Under the pieces are notes generated by a model. It searched no databases. It was given only the letters and a program-made list of their open reading frames with translations, and was not told where the DNA came from. DNA of 64,000 bases, taken from NCBI GenBank assembly GCA_963675055.2, contig CAXXJE010000004.1, positions 496,001 to 560,000 on the forward strand. Direction: 5' to 3'. This stretch comes from PGYT01 sp963675055. Its GTDB lineage: Bacteria > Bacteroidota > Ignavibacteria > Ignavibacteriales > Melioribacteraceae. Positions 18,645 through 27,011 of this stretch are shown here, in pieces. The translations under genes and the position numbers were made by a program. Every line of letters starts with the position of its first letter. Position 1 is the stretch's first letter.

Positions 18645-19939
18645 TTGAACGGTACACCCGCCCGGAAATGGGCAAAATATTTGAAGATGAATTCAAATTT
18701 TCGACCTGGCTTAAAATCGAAATACTAGCCTGCGAAGCAAGGGCTGAATTAGGAGAGATTCCTAAAGAAGATGTAGAAGTAATCAAAGATAAAGCTTCAT
18801 TTGATGTTGAGAGAGTGCTTGAAATTGAGGAAACAACCAAGCATGATGTTATAGCGTTCCTAACAAATGTGGCAGAATATGTAGGACCTGAATCCAGGCA
18901 CATACATTATGGAATGACATCTTCGGATATTCTGGATACTACCCTTGCCTACCAGATGAAAAATGCCGGAGAACTAATTCTGAAACAACTCAATGATCTT
19001 AAAGATGCCTTAAAAGAAAGAGCACTTGAGCATAAGTACTCTGTATGTGTCGGAAGAAGTCACGGAATACATGCTGAGCCGACTTCTATGGGATTGAAAT
19101 TCGCTCTTTGGTACGAAGAAAATAAACGAAATATTGTAAGACTTGAAAGCGCAATTGAGGCTGTTTCTGTTGGACAGATTTCGGGGGCCGTTGGTACATT
19201 TGAGCATCTCTCCCCTAAAGTGGAGGAATATGTATGCGAAAAAATGGGTCTTAAACCTGCTACCGTATCCACCCAGGTAATTCAGCGCGACCGCCATGCA
19301 GAATTCCTGTCAACAATTGCAATTATCGGCGCATCACTTGAAAAAATTGCAGTTGAGATAAGACATTTACAACGTACGGAAGTCCTGGAAGCTGAAGAAT
19401 TCTTCTCCAAGGGGCAAAAGGGATCCTCGGCAATGCCGCACAAACGGAATCCTATTGTTTCCGAGCGTGTTACAGGGCTCTCCAGAGTTTTGAGAGGAAA
19501 TGCTACTGCAGCGCTTGAGAATGTTGCTTTATGGCATGAAAGGGATATTTCCCATTCATCTGTCGAGCGGATTATCGTTCCGGACAGTTGCATAGCTTTG
19601 AATTATATGCTGCATTTAATGACTAACCTGATTAAAAACCTTCTGGTTTACCCTGAAAACATGATCAGAAATCTTGAACTTACCAGAGGCTTGATTTTCT
19701 CTCAAACAATCCTGCTAAAACTTGTAAATAAAGGCGCTTCACGCGAAGATGCTTACAAACTGGTTCAAACACCGGCAATGGATGTATGGGCTGATAAAAA
19801 CAAAAATCTAAAAGATGAATTGCTTAATTCTAAAGATGTTACTGAATATTTGTCAAATGATGAAATAAAAGAAGTATTTGATACTGATAAAATGCTTAAA
19901 AATGTAGACTACATCTTTGCCAGGTCTGTTGAAAACTAA
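18641..19939 (+). CDS. purB: Adenylosuccinate lyase
   Basis: Fumarase/aspartase superfamily enzyme acting twice in purine synthesis, on SAICAR and adenylosuccinate. 432 residues, normal length. The superfamily signature is SSAMPHKRNPI near residue 262; the opening MIERYTRPEMGKIFEDEFKF and HYGMTSSDILDT are typical of PurB. The start codon overlaps the htrA stop (ATGA). A GC-rich hairpin follows the stop. Confidence 0.96.
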   Translation: MIERYTRPEMGKIFEDEFKFSTWLKIEILACEARAELGEIPKEDVEVIKDKASFDVERVLEIEETTKHDVIAFLTNVAEYVGPESRHIHYGMTSSDILDTTLAYQMKNAGELILKQLNDLKDALKERALEHKYSVCVGRSHGIHAEPTSMGLKFALWYEENKRNIVRLESAIEAVSVGQISGAVGTFEHLSPKVEEYVCEKMGLKPATVSTQVIQRDRHAEFLSTIAIIGASLEKIAVEIRHLQRTEVLEAEEFFSKGQKGSSAMPHKRNPIVSERVTGLSRVLRGNATAALENVALWHERDISHSSVERIIVPDSCIALNYMLHLMTNLIKNLLVYPENMIRNLELTRGLIFSQTILLKLVNKGASREDAYKLVQTPAMDVWADKNKNLKDELLNSKDVTEYLSNDEIKEVFDTDKMLKNVDYIFARSVEN

Positions 19940-19946
19940 GTTTTTA

Positions 19947-19978
19947 GCCGCAGTTTCGGCTGCGGCGTCATTTCTTTG
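19947..19978 (+). terminator. Probable intrinsic terminator after purB
   Basis: GCCGCAG (19947-19953) pairs with CTGCGGC (19960-19966) around the loop TTTCGG, right after the purB stop. The trailing T tract (TCATTTCTTTG) is interrupted, so it may be weak. It closes the plsY-htrA-purB unit before the groESL promoter. Confidence 0.6.
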
Positions 19979-20080
19979 TCAAACAATACTCTGAATTCAT
20001 TACCCTCCTCTCACAAATCATTTCCATTAGTATTTTCTTTGTTTTTATTTCTAAAATATCATTTTTGAACCTGGTAGCTA

Positions 20081-20109
20081 TTGACAAATAATACAATGGA
20101 TATTATATT
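20081..20109 (+). promoter_or_regulatory. Sigma-70-type promoter for groESL
   Basis: TTGACA (20081-20086) and TATATT (20104-20109) with a 17-base spacer. The -10 hexamer abuts the CIRCE operator, so a bound repressor would block transcription start. The spacing and hexamers are close to the general bacterial consensus. Confidence 0.75.
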
Positions 20110-20134
20110 AGCACTCATCTATTTTGAGTGCTAA
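20108..20134 (+). promoter_or_regulatory. CIRCE operator (HrcA binding site)
   Basis: A perfect 9-9-9 inverted repeat: TTAGCACTC (20108-20116), nine bases, GAGTGCTAA (20126-20134). This matches the CIRCE consensus without mismatch. HrcA represses class I heat-shock genes through this site; hrcA itself is not in the window. It lies 28 bases before the groES ATG. Confidence 0.97.
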
Positions 20135-20162
20135 CAACATAATATAATTCATGGAGGAAACA

Positions 20163-20456
20163 ATGGCAGATTTCAAAATTAAACCTTTGGGTGACAGAGT
20201 TATTGTAAAACCTAAAGAAGCTGAAGAAACTACTCAGGGCGGAATCATTCTCCCTGATACAGCTAAAGAAAAACCAATAGAAGGTACTATTGTCGCAGTT
20301 GGCCCAGGTAAAACTGAGGATGGTAAAAATGTTGAATTATCAGTAAAAGTTGGAGACATTGTACTTTATGGCAAGTATGGCGGTACTGAAATTACTGTTG
20401 AAGGTGCGGAATACTTAATCATGAGAGAAAGCGACATATACGGAATCGTTGGTTAA
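20163..20456 (+). CDS. groES: Co-chaperonin GroES
   Basis: The 10-kDa lid of the chaperonin. The protein starts MADFKIKPLGDRVIVKP at 20163, where GGAGG (20153-20157) is correctly placed; the in-frame ATG at 20151 overlaps that ribosome site and is rejected. 97 residues with the mobile loop EETTQGGIILPDTAKEKP and the end YLIMRESDIYGIV, all standard. Controlled by the CIRCE site upstream; groEL follows after 53 bases with its own GGAGG. Confidence 0.98.
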   Translation: MADFKIKPLGDRVIVKPKEAEETTQGGIILPDTAKEKPIEGTIVAVGPGKTEDGKNVELSVKVGDIVLYGKYGGTEITVEGAEYLIMRESDIYGIVG

Positions 20457-20509
20457 AAAAATGCATCAAATGTTGACTGGAAATTAATTTAAAAAAATGG
20501 AGGAATAAA

Positions 20510-22150
20510 ATGGCAGCTAAGATTGTAAAATTTAGTGCTGAAGCCCGCAGCGGGTTAAAAGTCGGTGTCGACAAACTGGCTAATGCTGTAAAGGTTACAT
20601 TAGGGCCGAAAGGCAGAAATGTAGTAATTGATAAAAAATTCGGTGCTCCGACTGTTACTAAAGACGGTGTTACTGTAGCTAAAGAAATAGAACTTGAAGA
20701 TGAAGTTGAAAATATGGGCGCCCAGATGGTACGTGAAGTAGCTTCCAAGACCAGCGACGTTGCTGGTGACGGAACAACGACCGCTACTGTACTTGCCCAG
20801 GCTTTGTATCGTGAAGGATTAAAAAATGTTACTGCAGGCGCTAATCCAATGGACCTTAAAAGAGGTGTGGATTTAGCCGTAAGTAAAGTTGTTGAATACC
20901 TTAAATCAGTCACTAAAGAAGTTGAAGGACGAGATGAAATTGCACAGGTTGGTTCTATTTCTGCAAATAACGACAAAACTATCGGGGATCTAATTGCAGA
21001 TGCAATGGAAAAAGTTGGTAAAGATGGTGTTATAACAGTTGAAGAAGCAAAAGGTACAGAAACCGAACTTGATATAGTTGAAGGTATGCAGTTCGACCGA
21101 GGTTACCTCTCCCCTTATTTCGTAACTGATTCCGAATCCATGGAAGCAGTTCTCGAAGATCCTTACATCTTAATTCACGATAAAAAAATCAGTGCAATGA
21201 AAGACCTTCTGCCTGTTCTGGAAAAAGTTGCTCAGGCTGGAAAAGGCATGCTTATAATAGCAGAAGATCTTGAAGGTGAAGCACTTGCAACATTAGTAGT
21301 TAATAAATTACGCGGTACACTTAAGATTGCAGCTGTAAAGGCTCCGGGATTTGGTGATAGAAGAAAAGCAATGCTTGAAGATATTGCTGTTCTTACAGGT
21401 GGAACTGTAATTTCTGAAGAACGCGGATTCAAGTTAGAAAATGCAACTCTTGATTATCTGGGAACAGCTAAGAAAATTGTTATTGATAAAGATAACACAG
21501 TGATAGTTGAAGGTGCCGGAAGCAGCGAAGACATTAAAAAACGTGTTAATGAAATCAGAGCTCAGGTTGAAAAAACTACTTCTGATTATGACAGAGAAAA
21601 ACTCCAGGAAAGACTTGCCAAATTATCCGGCGGTGTTGCGGTATTAAAGATTGGTGCTGCTACTGAAGTTGAAATGAAAGAAAAGAAAGCAAGAGTTGAA
21701 GACGCGCTTCATGCTACCAGAGCAGCTGTTGAAGAAGGTATTGTTGCAGGCGGCGGTGTTGCACTTGTCAGAGCATCTTCTGTCCTCGACGAACTCGAAG
21801 GTGACAATTTAGATCAAACAACTGGTGTTAAACTAGTTCAGAAAGCTCTCTACGAACCTTTGAAACAAATTGTCAATAACGCTGGTCTTGAAGGCGCAGT
21901 AATTTTAAACAAAGTCCTTGACGGTAAAGATGATTTCGGATTCAATGCAGCATCTGAAGTATATGAAAATCTAATCAAAGCTGGTGTAATTGATCCTACA
22001 AAAGTAACAAGAACTGCTCTTGAAAATGCGGCATCTGTTTCTTCATTACTTATTACAACAGAAGCTGTTGTTTACGAGAAAAAAGAAGATGAAAAACCAA
22101 TGCCTGCTATGCCTGATCCTGGTATGGGTGGTATGGGCGGAATGTATTAA
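20510..22150 (+). CDS. groEL: Chaperonin GroEL
   Basis: 60-kDa chaperonin, 546 residues, the usual length. It carries the ATP-binding VTLGPKGRNVV and GDGTTTATVLAQAL, the signature AAVEEGIVAGGG, and the glycine-methionine tail ending GGMGGMY. GGAGG precedes the ATG. It is co-transcribed with groES from the CIRCE-regulated promoter and closed by a strong terminator. No other groEL copy is in the window. Confidence 0.99.
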   Translation: MAAKIVKFSAEARSGLKVGVDKLANAVKVTLGPKGRNVVIDKKFGAPTVTKDGVTVAKEIELEDEVENMGAQMVREVASKTSDVAGDGTTTATVLAQALYREGLKNVTAGANPMDLKRGVDLAVSKVVEYLKSVTKEVEGRDEIAQVGSISANNDKTIGDLIADAMEKVGKDGVITVEEAKGTETELDIVEGMQFDRGYLSPYFVTDSESMEAVLEDPYILIHDKKISAMKDLLPVLEKVAQAGKGMLIIAEDLEGEALATLVVNKLRGTLKIAAVKAPGFGDRRKAMLEDIAVLTGGTVISEERGFKLENATLDYLGTAKKIVIDKDNTVIVEGAGSSEDIKKRVNEIRAQVEKTTSDYDREKLQERLAKLSGGVAVLKIGAATEVEMKEKKARVEDALHATRAAVEEGIVAGGGVALVRASSVLDELEGDNLDQTTGVKLVQKALYEPLKQIVNNAGLEGAVILNKVLDGKDDFGFNAASEVYENLIKAGVIDPTKVTRTALENAASVSSLLITTEAVVYEKKEDEKPMPAMPDPGMGGMGGMY

Positions 22151-22189
22151 TAGGTAATAAATACATGAAGCATGAAATATAAAAAAAAG

Positions 22190-22214
22190 GCGACTCGTTT
22201 GAGTCGCTTTTTTT
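22190..22214. terminator. Bidirectional intrinsic terminator between groEL and the Wzc-like gene
   Basis: GCGACTC (22190-22196), loop GTTT, GAGTCGC (22201-22207), then seven T's. An A-run on the left supplies a T-run for the minus strand. It therefore serves both groESL and the convergent 28676-22253 unit. Confidence 0.9.
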
Positions 22215-22252
22215 ATAGTAAGATTTACGAATTAATTTTTACAAATTCGAGA

Positions 22253-24511
22253 CTATGAATTGATCTTCATCTTTCCTTTCTTTTTCCCATTATTACCTCC
22301 GTTCTGAGAATAGTAATAATAGTACTTATAATATGATCCGTATCCGCTACGATAACTGAAGTTATTCAATAGCACGCCGATAAATGATTTTTTCTCGTGT
22401 GTTAACAATTCTGCAGATTTACGCATTAAGTCGACTTCAGTGTTATTTGCTGAAACAACGAGGATCGTTGCATCGACTAGTCTGGATAGTATTTCGGAAT
22501 CAGTAACTGCAATAATCGGCGGTGAATCAATAACAACAACATCATATTCAGCAGTAAGTTTATCCAGAAATGATTCCATTTGAGGTGAGCCTAAAATTTC
22601 AGATGGATTTGGCGGAATTGTACCTGCAGTTACAAACGATAAGTTAGGAACTTCTGTTGAATGCACGATCTCTTCAAAACTAGCCTGACCGAAGAAATAA
22701 TCACTGAATCCGGGGAAACGCTGTATCCCGAAAATCGTATGCATTCGGGGTTTTCTGAGATCACAGTCAATAACAATAGTTTTTTTATTAGCCTGAGCAA
22801 AGCTAGCAGCTGAATTAACAGCTACAGTTGTTTTACCCTCTCTTGGCGCCGAAGAAGTAACCAGTAATGTTTTGATAGGATTCTCCCCGACTTTCGAGAA
22901 TTGAATTCTCGTCCTCAGAGCTCTGAATGCTTCACTATGAACAGAATCAGGCTTCCTTGATACAATGAATTCAAATTCCTTACTGTCGTTTGCGGCTTCT
23001 ATTTGAGGTATCCAGGCAAGTACATTTAAATTATTATTCTGGATATCTTCAGGAGTTTTGACAGAATTATCAAAGTAGTTTCTTATAAACGCAAAACCGA
23101 ATCCCATTCCGACACCGAGAACCAATCCAACAAGAACTATTAACATTCTGTTCGGCTTGGAAGGTTCCAATGGTCGAATTGCTCTATCAATAATTAAAAC
23201 ATTACCCGGAGTTGATTGTTCATTTATCAATGCTTCCTGGTATTTTTCTTCAATTAGTAAGTATAGTTTTTCGTAAGCAGTAAGCTCACGCTGATATCTT
23301 GCATAATCAATAGTCTTTCTGGGCAGTTCATTAAACCGCTTTTCATATCTTTTAACAATTTCACTCAAACTTTTATACTTGGATTTATAAGTTTTGCTTT
23401 TGACCTCCTCTTCAAGAACTTTAAGCGAGAGGTCCTTTAATTCTTCCGGCGTTGAAGCAAATATACTCGCTTGATAGACTGCAAGCTGTTTATCCATAGT
23501 AGTTTTCAGATCCTTCATCCTTGCATCGAAATCTGCGACAAGTTCGTTTCTTTTATCAGCACCCTTAGTATTTGCCACCGCAAGATCTCTTCTGGTTTCA
23601 AGTTGAGCAATCTGGTCCTGTAGCGAAACCAGTCTTTTTTCATTTGCAAAACTTTCAATATACTGAGCTATTGTTGGATTCTGTTTTTCCAGTTCTTCCT
23701 TATATTGATCCAGACTATTTTTAGAAATGCTCAATTCAATTTGCGCAGCATCTCTTTGCGACTGAAAATTTGTAATTACATCTATTAATGCTTTTGCCTG
23801 TTCATCAATTGCTATAATTCCGCCATCTTCCTGGTATCTTTGAAGATTTTTCTCAGCTTCCCTTAAATCGTCAAGTTTCTCATCCCGCTGTGATTTAAGA
23901 AACTTTTTTACTGTTGTCATCTGCTGACGTTCATATGAAAGATTTAATTTCTCATAATTATTGGCGTAAGTATTGGCTAAAAGAGAGGCTTCTAAAGGCG
24001 ATGGTGACTCCACAGATATTTCAACTATATCAAGCCCACGTTTCTGATCAATAGTTACTTTTGAACCGAGAAAAGCAATGAAACCATTCTTACTTTTATA
24101 TTCTTTTTGACTATTTGTATTTTCATAATCGAAAGAGTGATCGAATATCACATAAAAACTATCGGGATGATTTATTGAGATGAAAGAATCAACGAAAGCC
24201 TCATATACAATTTCCCGCATTCTATAACTCTTCAAAATCTCAATTTCATTTGCAATAAACCTGTCATTCCCAAAATCACTAAATTCCGGTAATAGTGGTG
24301 AGCTTAAAATACTTCCTGAAGGTTTTTGTAACTTTATTACAGTTGTAGAGGTGTATATATTCTGAGCGTTATATGCGTATAAAGCAGCTACAATTAACCC
24401 GGTTAGACTGATAAGTAAAATTGGAATGAGATTCAGCTTAACCAGATTAATGTAATCTTTTAATGTGCCGCTCTCATCTTCTCGGAGATTGTGAAAGAGT
24501 TTGTTTTCCAA
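22253..24511 (-). CDS. Wzc-like polysaccharide co-polymerase with C-terminal tyrosine autokinase
   Basis: Inner-membrane protein that controls exopolysaccharide chain length. 752 residues: a Wzz region with transmembrane segments near 32-52 and 455-475 around long coiled-coil helices (about 190-440), then a BY-kinase domain with Walker A in SAPREGKTTVAVN (about 552), Walker A' IDCDLRKPRMH and Walker B VVVIDSPPI. The tail holds a tyrosine cluster (YGSYYKYYYYY, about 722-732), the usual autophosphorylation site. The start is a TTG with AAGG eight bases before it. No matching Wzx, Wzy or glycosyltransferase is nearby, only the SLBB protein upstream. Confidence 0.9.
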   Translation of the reverse strand: MENKLFHNLREDESGTLKDYINLVKLNLIPILLISLTGLIVAALYAYNAQNIYTSTTVIKLQKPSGSILSSPLLPEFSDFGNDRFIANEIEILKSYRMREIVYEAFVDSFISINHPDSFYVIFDHSFDYENTNSQKEYKSKNGFIAFLGSKVTIDQKRGLDIVEISVESPSPLEASLLANTYANNYEKLNLSYERQQMTTVKKFLKSQRDEKLDDLREAEKNLQRYQEDGGIIAIDEQAKALIDVITNFQSQRDAAQIELSISKNSLDQYKEELEKQNPTIAQYIESFANEKRLVSLQDQIAQLETRRDLAVANTKGADKRNELVADFDARMKDLKTTMDKQLAVYQASIFASTPEELKDLSLKVLEEEVKSKTYKSKYKSLSEIVKRYEKRFNELPRKTIDYARYQRELTAYEKLYLLIEEKYQEALINEQSTPGNVLIIDRAIRPLEPSKPNRMLIVLVGLVLGVGMGFGFAFIRNYFDNSVKTPEDIQNNNLNVLAWIPQIEAANDSKEFEFIVSRKPDSVHSEAFRALRTRIQFSKVGENPIKTLLVTSSAPREGKTTVAVNSAASFAQANKKTIVIDCDLRKPRMHTIFGIQRFPGFSDYFFGQASFEEIVHSTEVPNLSFVTAGTIPPNPSEILGSPQMESFLDKLTAEYDVVVIDSPPIIAVTDSEILSRLVDATILVVSANNTEVDLMRKSAELLTHEKKSFIGVLLNNFSYRSGYGSYYKYYYYYSQNGGNNGKKKGKMKINS

Positions 24512-24523
24512 CTATTATGCCTT

Positions 24524-25048
24524 CTATTTGTTTATAACGTTAAACACCAAAATCGTCAGTGAGATAAGAGTTGATATCACCGACAAAGTTATCGAAAACC
24601 AATTCTGGAAATATAACCTTGGACTGCCGGGAACAACTAGTATATCACCCGCCTGTAAATCCGGAATTTCTTTTTTAATACTTGTTAACCCCTCTTCCCA
24701 CATGATATCATTGTAATCAAACTTAAACATCGATTGATTCTGGTTTTCATCAGTACGATAAAGCCTTAAGTCATTCATATGAGCATCATCTGAAGGACCA
24801 CCTGCCAGTGATATCAGATCAGTGAGAGTTGTAGACTCAGGTACAATATATCTGCCGGGATATTTAACAAATCCCCAGACAGCGACTTTAATATTAATTG
24901 ATAAAGGATCCGAATAGTCAAAAAGTCCGCCGGTTCTGTTAATTAATCCGGCAGTCGAAGTCCCGAGTTCATAATCCTTTACCTGAGCATTAAGACTGGT
25001 TAGAGTTAGAATAAATACTGCGAATATAAGAACATATAATTTATTCAC
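24524..25048 (-). CDS. Short SLBB-domain polysaccharide-export-like protein
   Basis: 174 residues: signal peptide (1-21, ending SLNAQ), one SLBB-like domain (about 50-110, KYPGRYIVPESTTLTDLISLAGGP), and a C-terminal transmembrane helix (about 152-172). Wza-type exporters carry an N-terminal polysaccharide-export domain plus SLBB repeats; that first domain is absent here, so this is a reduced form, and the C-terminal helix is also unlike Wza. The start codon is GTG with AAAGG six bases before it. Position 12 bases upstream of the Wzc-like kinase suggests they work together in export. Confidence 0.75.
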   Translation of the reverse strand: MNKLYVLIFAVFILTLTSLNAQVKDYELGTSTAGLINRTGGLFDYSDPLSINIKVAVWGFVKYPGRYIVPESTTLTDLISLAGGPSDDAHMNDLRLYRTDENQNQSMFKFDYNDIMWEEGLTSIKKEIPDLQAGDILVVPGSPRLYFQNWFSITLSVISTLISLTILVFNVINK

Positions 25049-25068
25049 AAATTACCTTTAGAATTTGG

Positions 25069-25938
25069 TTATTTTTTGTTTTCTATTTTAAGGGATAGAT
25101 TTCTACTAAATATGCCCGTGCCTAAAGGACCGAATATGAGTCCTAAAATTAGAAGCATAAAGTTAACAAAATAAAGAATGTTTGCAAATTGAAATTGAGG
25201 ATAAAATTTATGAAACATAATAACAGAAACATTGAATATAATAAGTGCCGTCATTGCTGACAACAGTCCCAATATTACACCTCTTAATAATAACGGCACC
25301 TTTAGAGTACTTAATTTTGATCCAACAAGCTTCATTGTATTAAAATGTACAGTTTGATGTTCCACGTATATTTTACTGCTGGAATAGACAAGGTAAACTG
25401 AGATCAGCAGAATGAAGGCTGTTAAAATAAATAAGACTACCTTGCCTGAGTTTAGCAAGTTGAGTATAGTAATTGCCAAGTTGTAGTCAATAACTACATC
25501 AACAACATTCTTGTTAGATTCCAGATTCAAGATGAATCCTTTCAGCACATCCTCATCTATATTCTTATTAAAAGTGACTTTGAAATATGAAGGAAGTGGA
25601 TTAATATCAAGAAGCGATCTGAAATCCTGACCAGTTTCCCTAATAAACTCCTTCATCGCTTCATCTTTCGAAATATACTTGGTCTCAAGTATAAAATCGT
25701 TGGCATAGATCTCCTTCTTGATGTCTTGTATTGCATTATCCTTTACTGAGTCAATCAAAAAGACATTCGCTTCAATCCGTTTTTTTAGGTTCTCATCAAT
25801 TTTTGAAGAGGCGAAGAAGAGAACTATTGATGCTGTGACCAGGAGTAGAGAAATTGATAGCGAAATCACTGTAAACATAGAAAAGAGTTTTGTTTTTCTA
25901 AATGTGTGAAGAGCTTCTCTAAAATAAAATATCAGCAT
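25069..25938 (-). CDS. ftsX: Cell-division ABC transporter permease-like protein FtsX
   Basis: About 289 residues with the FtsX plan: one N-terminal transmembrane helix (about 20-43), a periplasmic domain (about 45-165) and three C-terminal helices in an FtsX-fold permease. The cytoplasmic lead (FREALHTFRKTKLFSMFTVISLSISL) and the loop MKLVGSKLSTLKVPLLLRG are characteristic. FtsX with FtsE controls peptidoglycan hydrolases at the septum; ftsE is not adjacent. I choose the ATG at 25938, which has AAGGA six bases upstream, over the TTG two codons earlier. Confidence 0.85.
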   Translation of the reverse strand: MLIFYFREALHTFRKTKLFSMFTVISLSISLLLVTASIVLFFASSKIDENLKKRIEANVFLIDSVKDNAIQDIKKEIYANDFILETKYISKDEAMKEFIRETGQDFRSLLDINPLPSYFKVTFNKNIDEDVLKGFILNLESNKNVVDVVIDYNLAITILNLLNSGKVVLFILTAFILLISVYLVYSSSKIYVEHQTVHFNTMKLVGSKLSTLKVPLLLRGVILGLLSAMTALIIFNVSVIMFHKFYPQFQFANILYFVNFMLLILGLIFGPLGTGIFSRNLSLKIENKK

Positions 25939-25949
25939 AACCAATCCTT

Positions 25950-26429
25950 TTAAAAGTTTGATTCATCAACCCAGCGCAGAATTTTCCATTTATCATCATC
26001 CTGCTTAACAAGGTCTAAGTTAACTCTTCCTTCGATAAATATAATGTCCGTAGGATTAAATGTAATAGTAAGATTAAAACTGCGTATTATATTTGAAGAA
26101 TCCTCAGTAATTGAAACAATATTATTCCAGATTAAATCGAGTCTTTGCGTATTCTTAAATAATCCGTTAGTCGCTCCCATGTCCTCATCACGACCCCATG
26201 ATACATCTACTCCCTGCTCATAATCCCTGTAAACAAAACTATAGTTATTATCTAAAAGCTGGCCGTAGATAGTGGTGTCCTTAAATGTGTATGAATAAAG
26301 AAAATTCTGAAAGACACCGTCAACCGTTTTTTGATCACTTATTAGACCCCCTTCCTCTCCTACTGAGTTATCCAACTCATAGTTGAATGGATTACACCCG
26401 ATGACTATCATGGTAAGTATACTAGACAA
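25950..26429 (-). CDS. Predicted lipoprotein (NTF2-like?), start codon uncertain
   Basis: 159 residues from the TTG at 26429, with a lipobox (IVIGC) and then an acidic mature protein. I do not recognise the family; the plan (helical start, YSYTFKDTTIYGQLLD, then beta strands ending KWKILRWVDE) suggests an NTF2-like fold and resembles the gene just upstream. From the TTG the signal peptide lacks any positive charge. Reading eight codons further up, to an ATT at 26453 that overlaps the previous stop codon, gives MKSNLDFILSSILTMIVIGC, a proper lipoprotein signal. An ATT start is rare, so this is noted as an alternative. Confidence 0.65.
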   Translation of the reverse strand: MSSILTMIVIGCNPFNYELDNSVGEEGGLISDQKTVDGVFQNFLYSYTFKDTTIYGQLLDNNYSFVYRDYEQGVDVSWGRDEDMGATNGLFKNTQRLDLIWNNIVSITEDSSNIIRSFNLTITFNPTDIIFIEGRVNLDLVKQDDDKWKILRWVDESNF

Positions 26430-26448
26430 TATGAAATCAAGATTGCTC

Positions 26449-26997
26449 TTAATAATATTTACCCTTTAATTCACTCCAGCTCTGGAAGTTCTCCTTTTTC
26501 AAGTCCTCCCATCTTGTAATAACCCAATTTGATCTAGCATCCAATTTAACGGTGAAGAGTAAGTTGCCACTGTAAACAACAGGGTCCTCATCCAGAATGG
26601 GAATAGTCAAAAAATATTCATATTGATAAACTGCGCTGTCGGCTGTAGTATTGTTTATCTCGTTATCAAGGTCCAAAATAATTTGTGCGCCGGTTCTTGT
26701 CTGACTTTTAAGATTATCGAAATACTGACGTTCCGAATCAATGTCCCAATCAAGCAGTACAGTATACTGATTTATAGAACCCGATGAAGGTATGAACTTA
26801 AAGGATTCTTCCAGAAACGACTCATCCACGAAGCACTGCATGTAATTTTCTACAACCTTTTGTTTAAGCGAATTAGATAGATTCAAAAACAACAGAGAAG
26901 GCTGCGTTGGAGTAATAAAATCCGAACGAGGAGAATTGGGTTCCTCGGGAGAGCGGGTTTCAAACAGTTCGCATCCTGCGGTCAAAAACGACAACAA
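26449..26997 (-). CDS. Predicted lipoprotein (NTF2-like?), start codon uncertain
   Basis: 182 residues from the TTG at 26997, with a lipobox (FLTAGC) at the extreme N-terminus, too short for a full signal peptide. The frame is open upstream to 27051 without ATG, GTG, TTG or CTG, and reads IFQTDKIVTAVILLSFLTAGC. An ATT at 27033 with GAGAGG eight bases before it would supply a normal signal, as could an ATA at 27015 overlapping the previous stop. The mature part ends NWVITRWEDLKKEN, echoing the next gene, so the two may be distant tandem paralogues. Function unknown. Confidence 0.65.
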   Translation of the reverse strand: MLSFLTAGCELFETRSPEEPNSPRSDFITPTQPSLLFLNLSNSLKQKVVENYMQCFVDESFLEESFKFIPSSGSINQYTVLLDWDIDSERQYFDNLKSQTRTGAQIILDLDNEINNTTADSAVYQYEYFLTIPILDEDPVVYSGNLLFTVKLDARSNWVITRWEDLKKENFQSWSELKGKYY

Positions 26998-27011
26998 TAT
27001 AACCGCTGTTA

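Noticed and set aside
20419..20976. 185-codon open frame antisense to the start of groEL
   Set aside because: Shadow of a strongly conserved coding frame; no ribosome site or recognisable protein.
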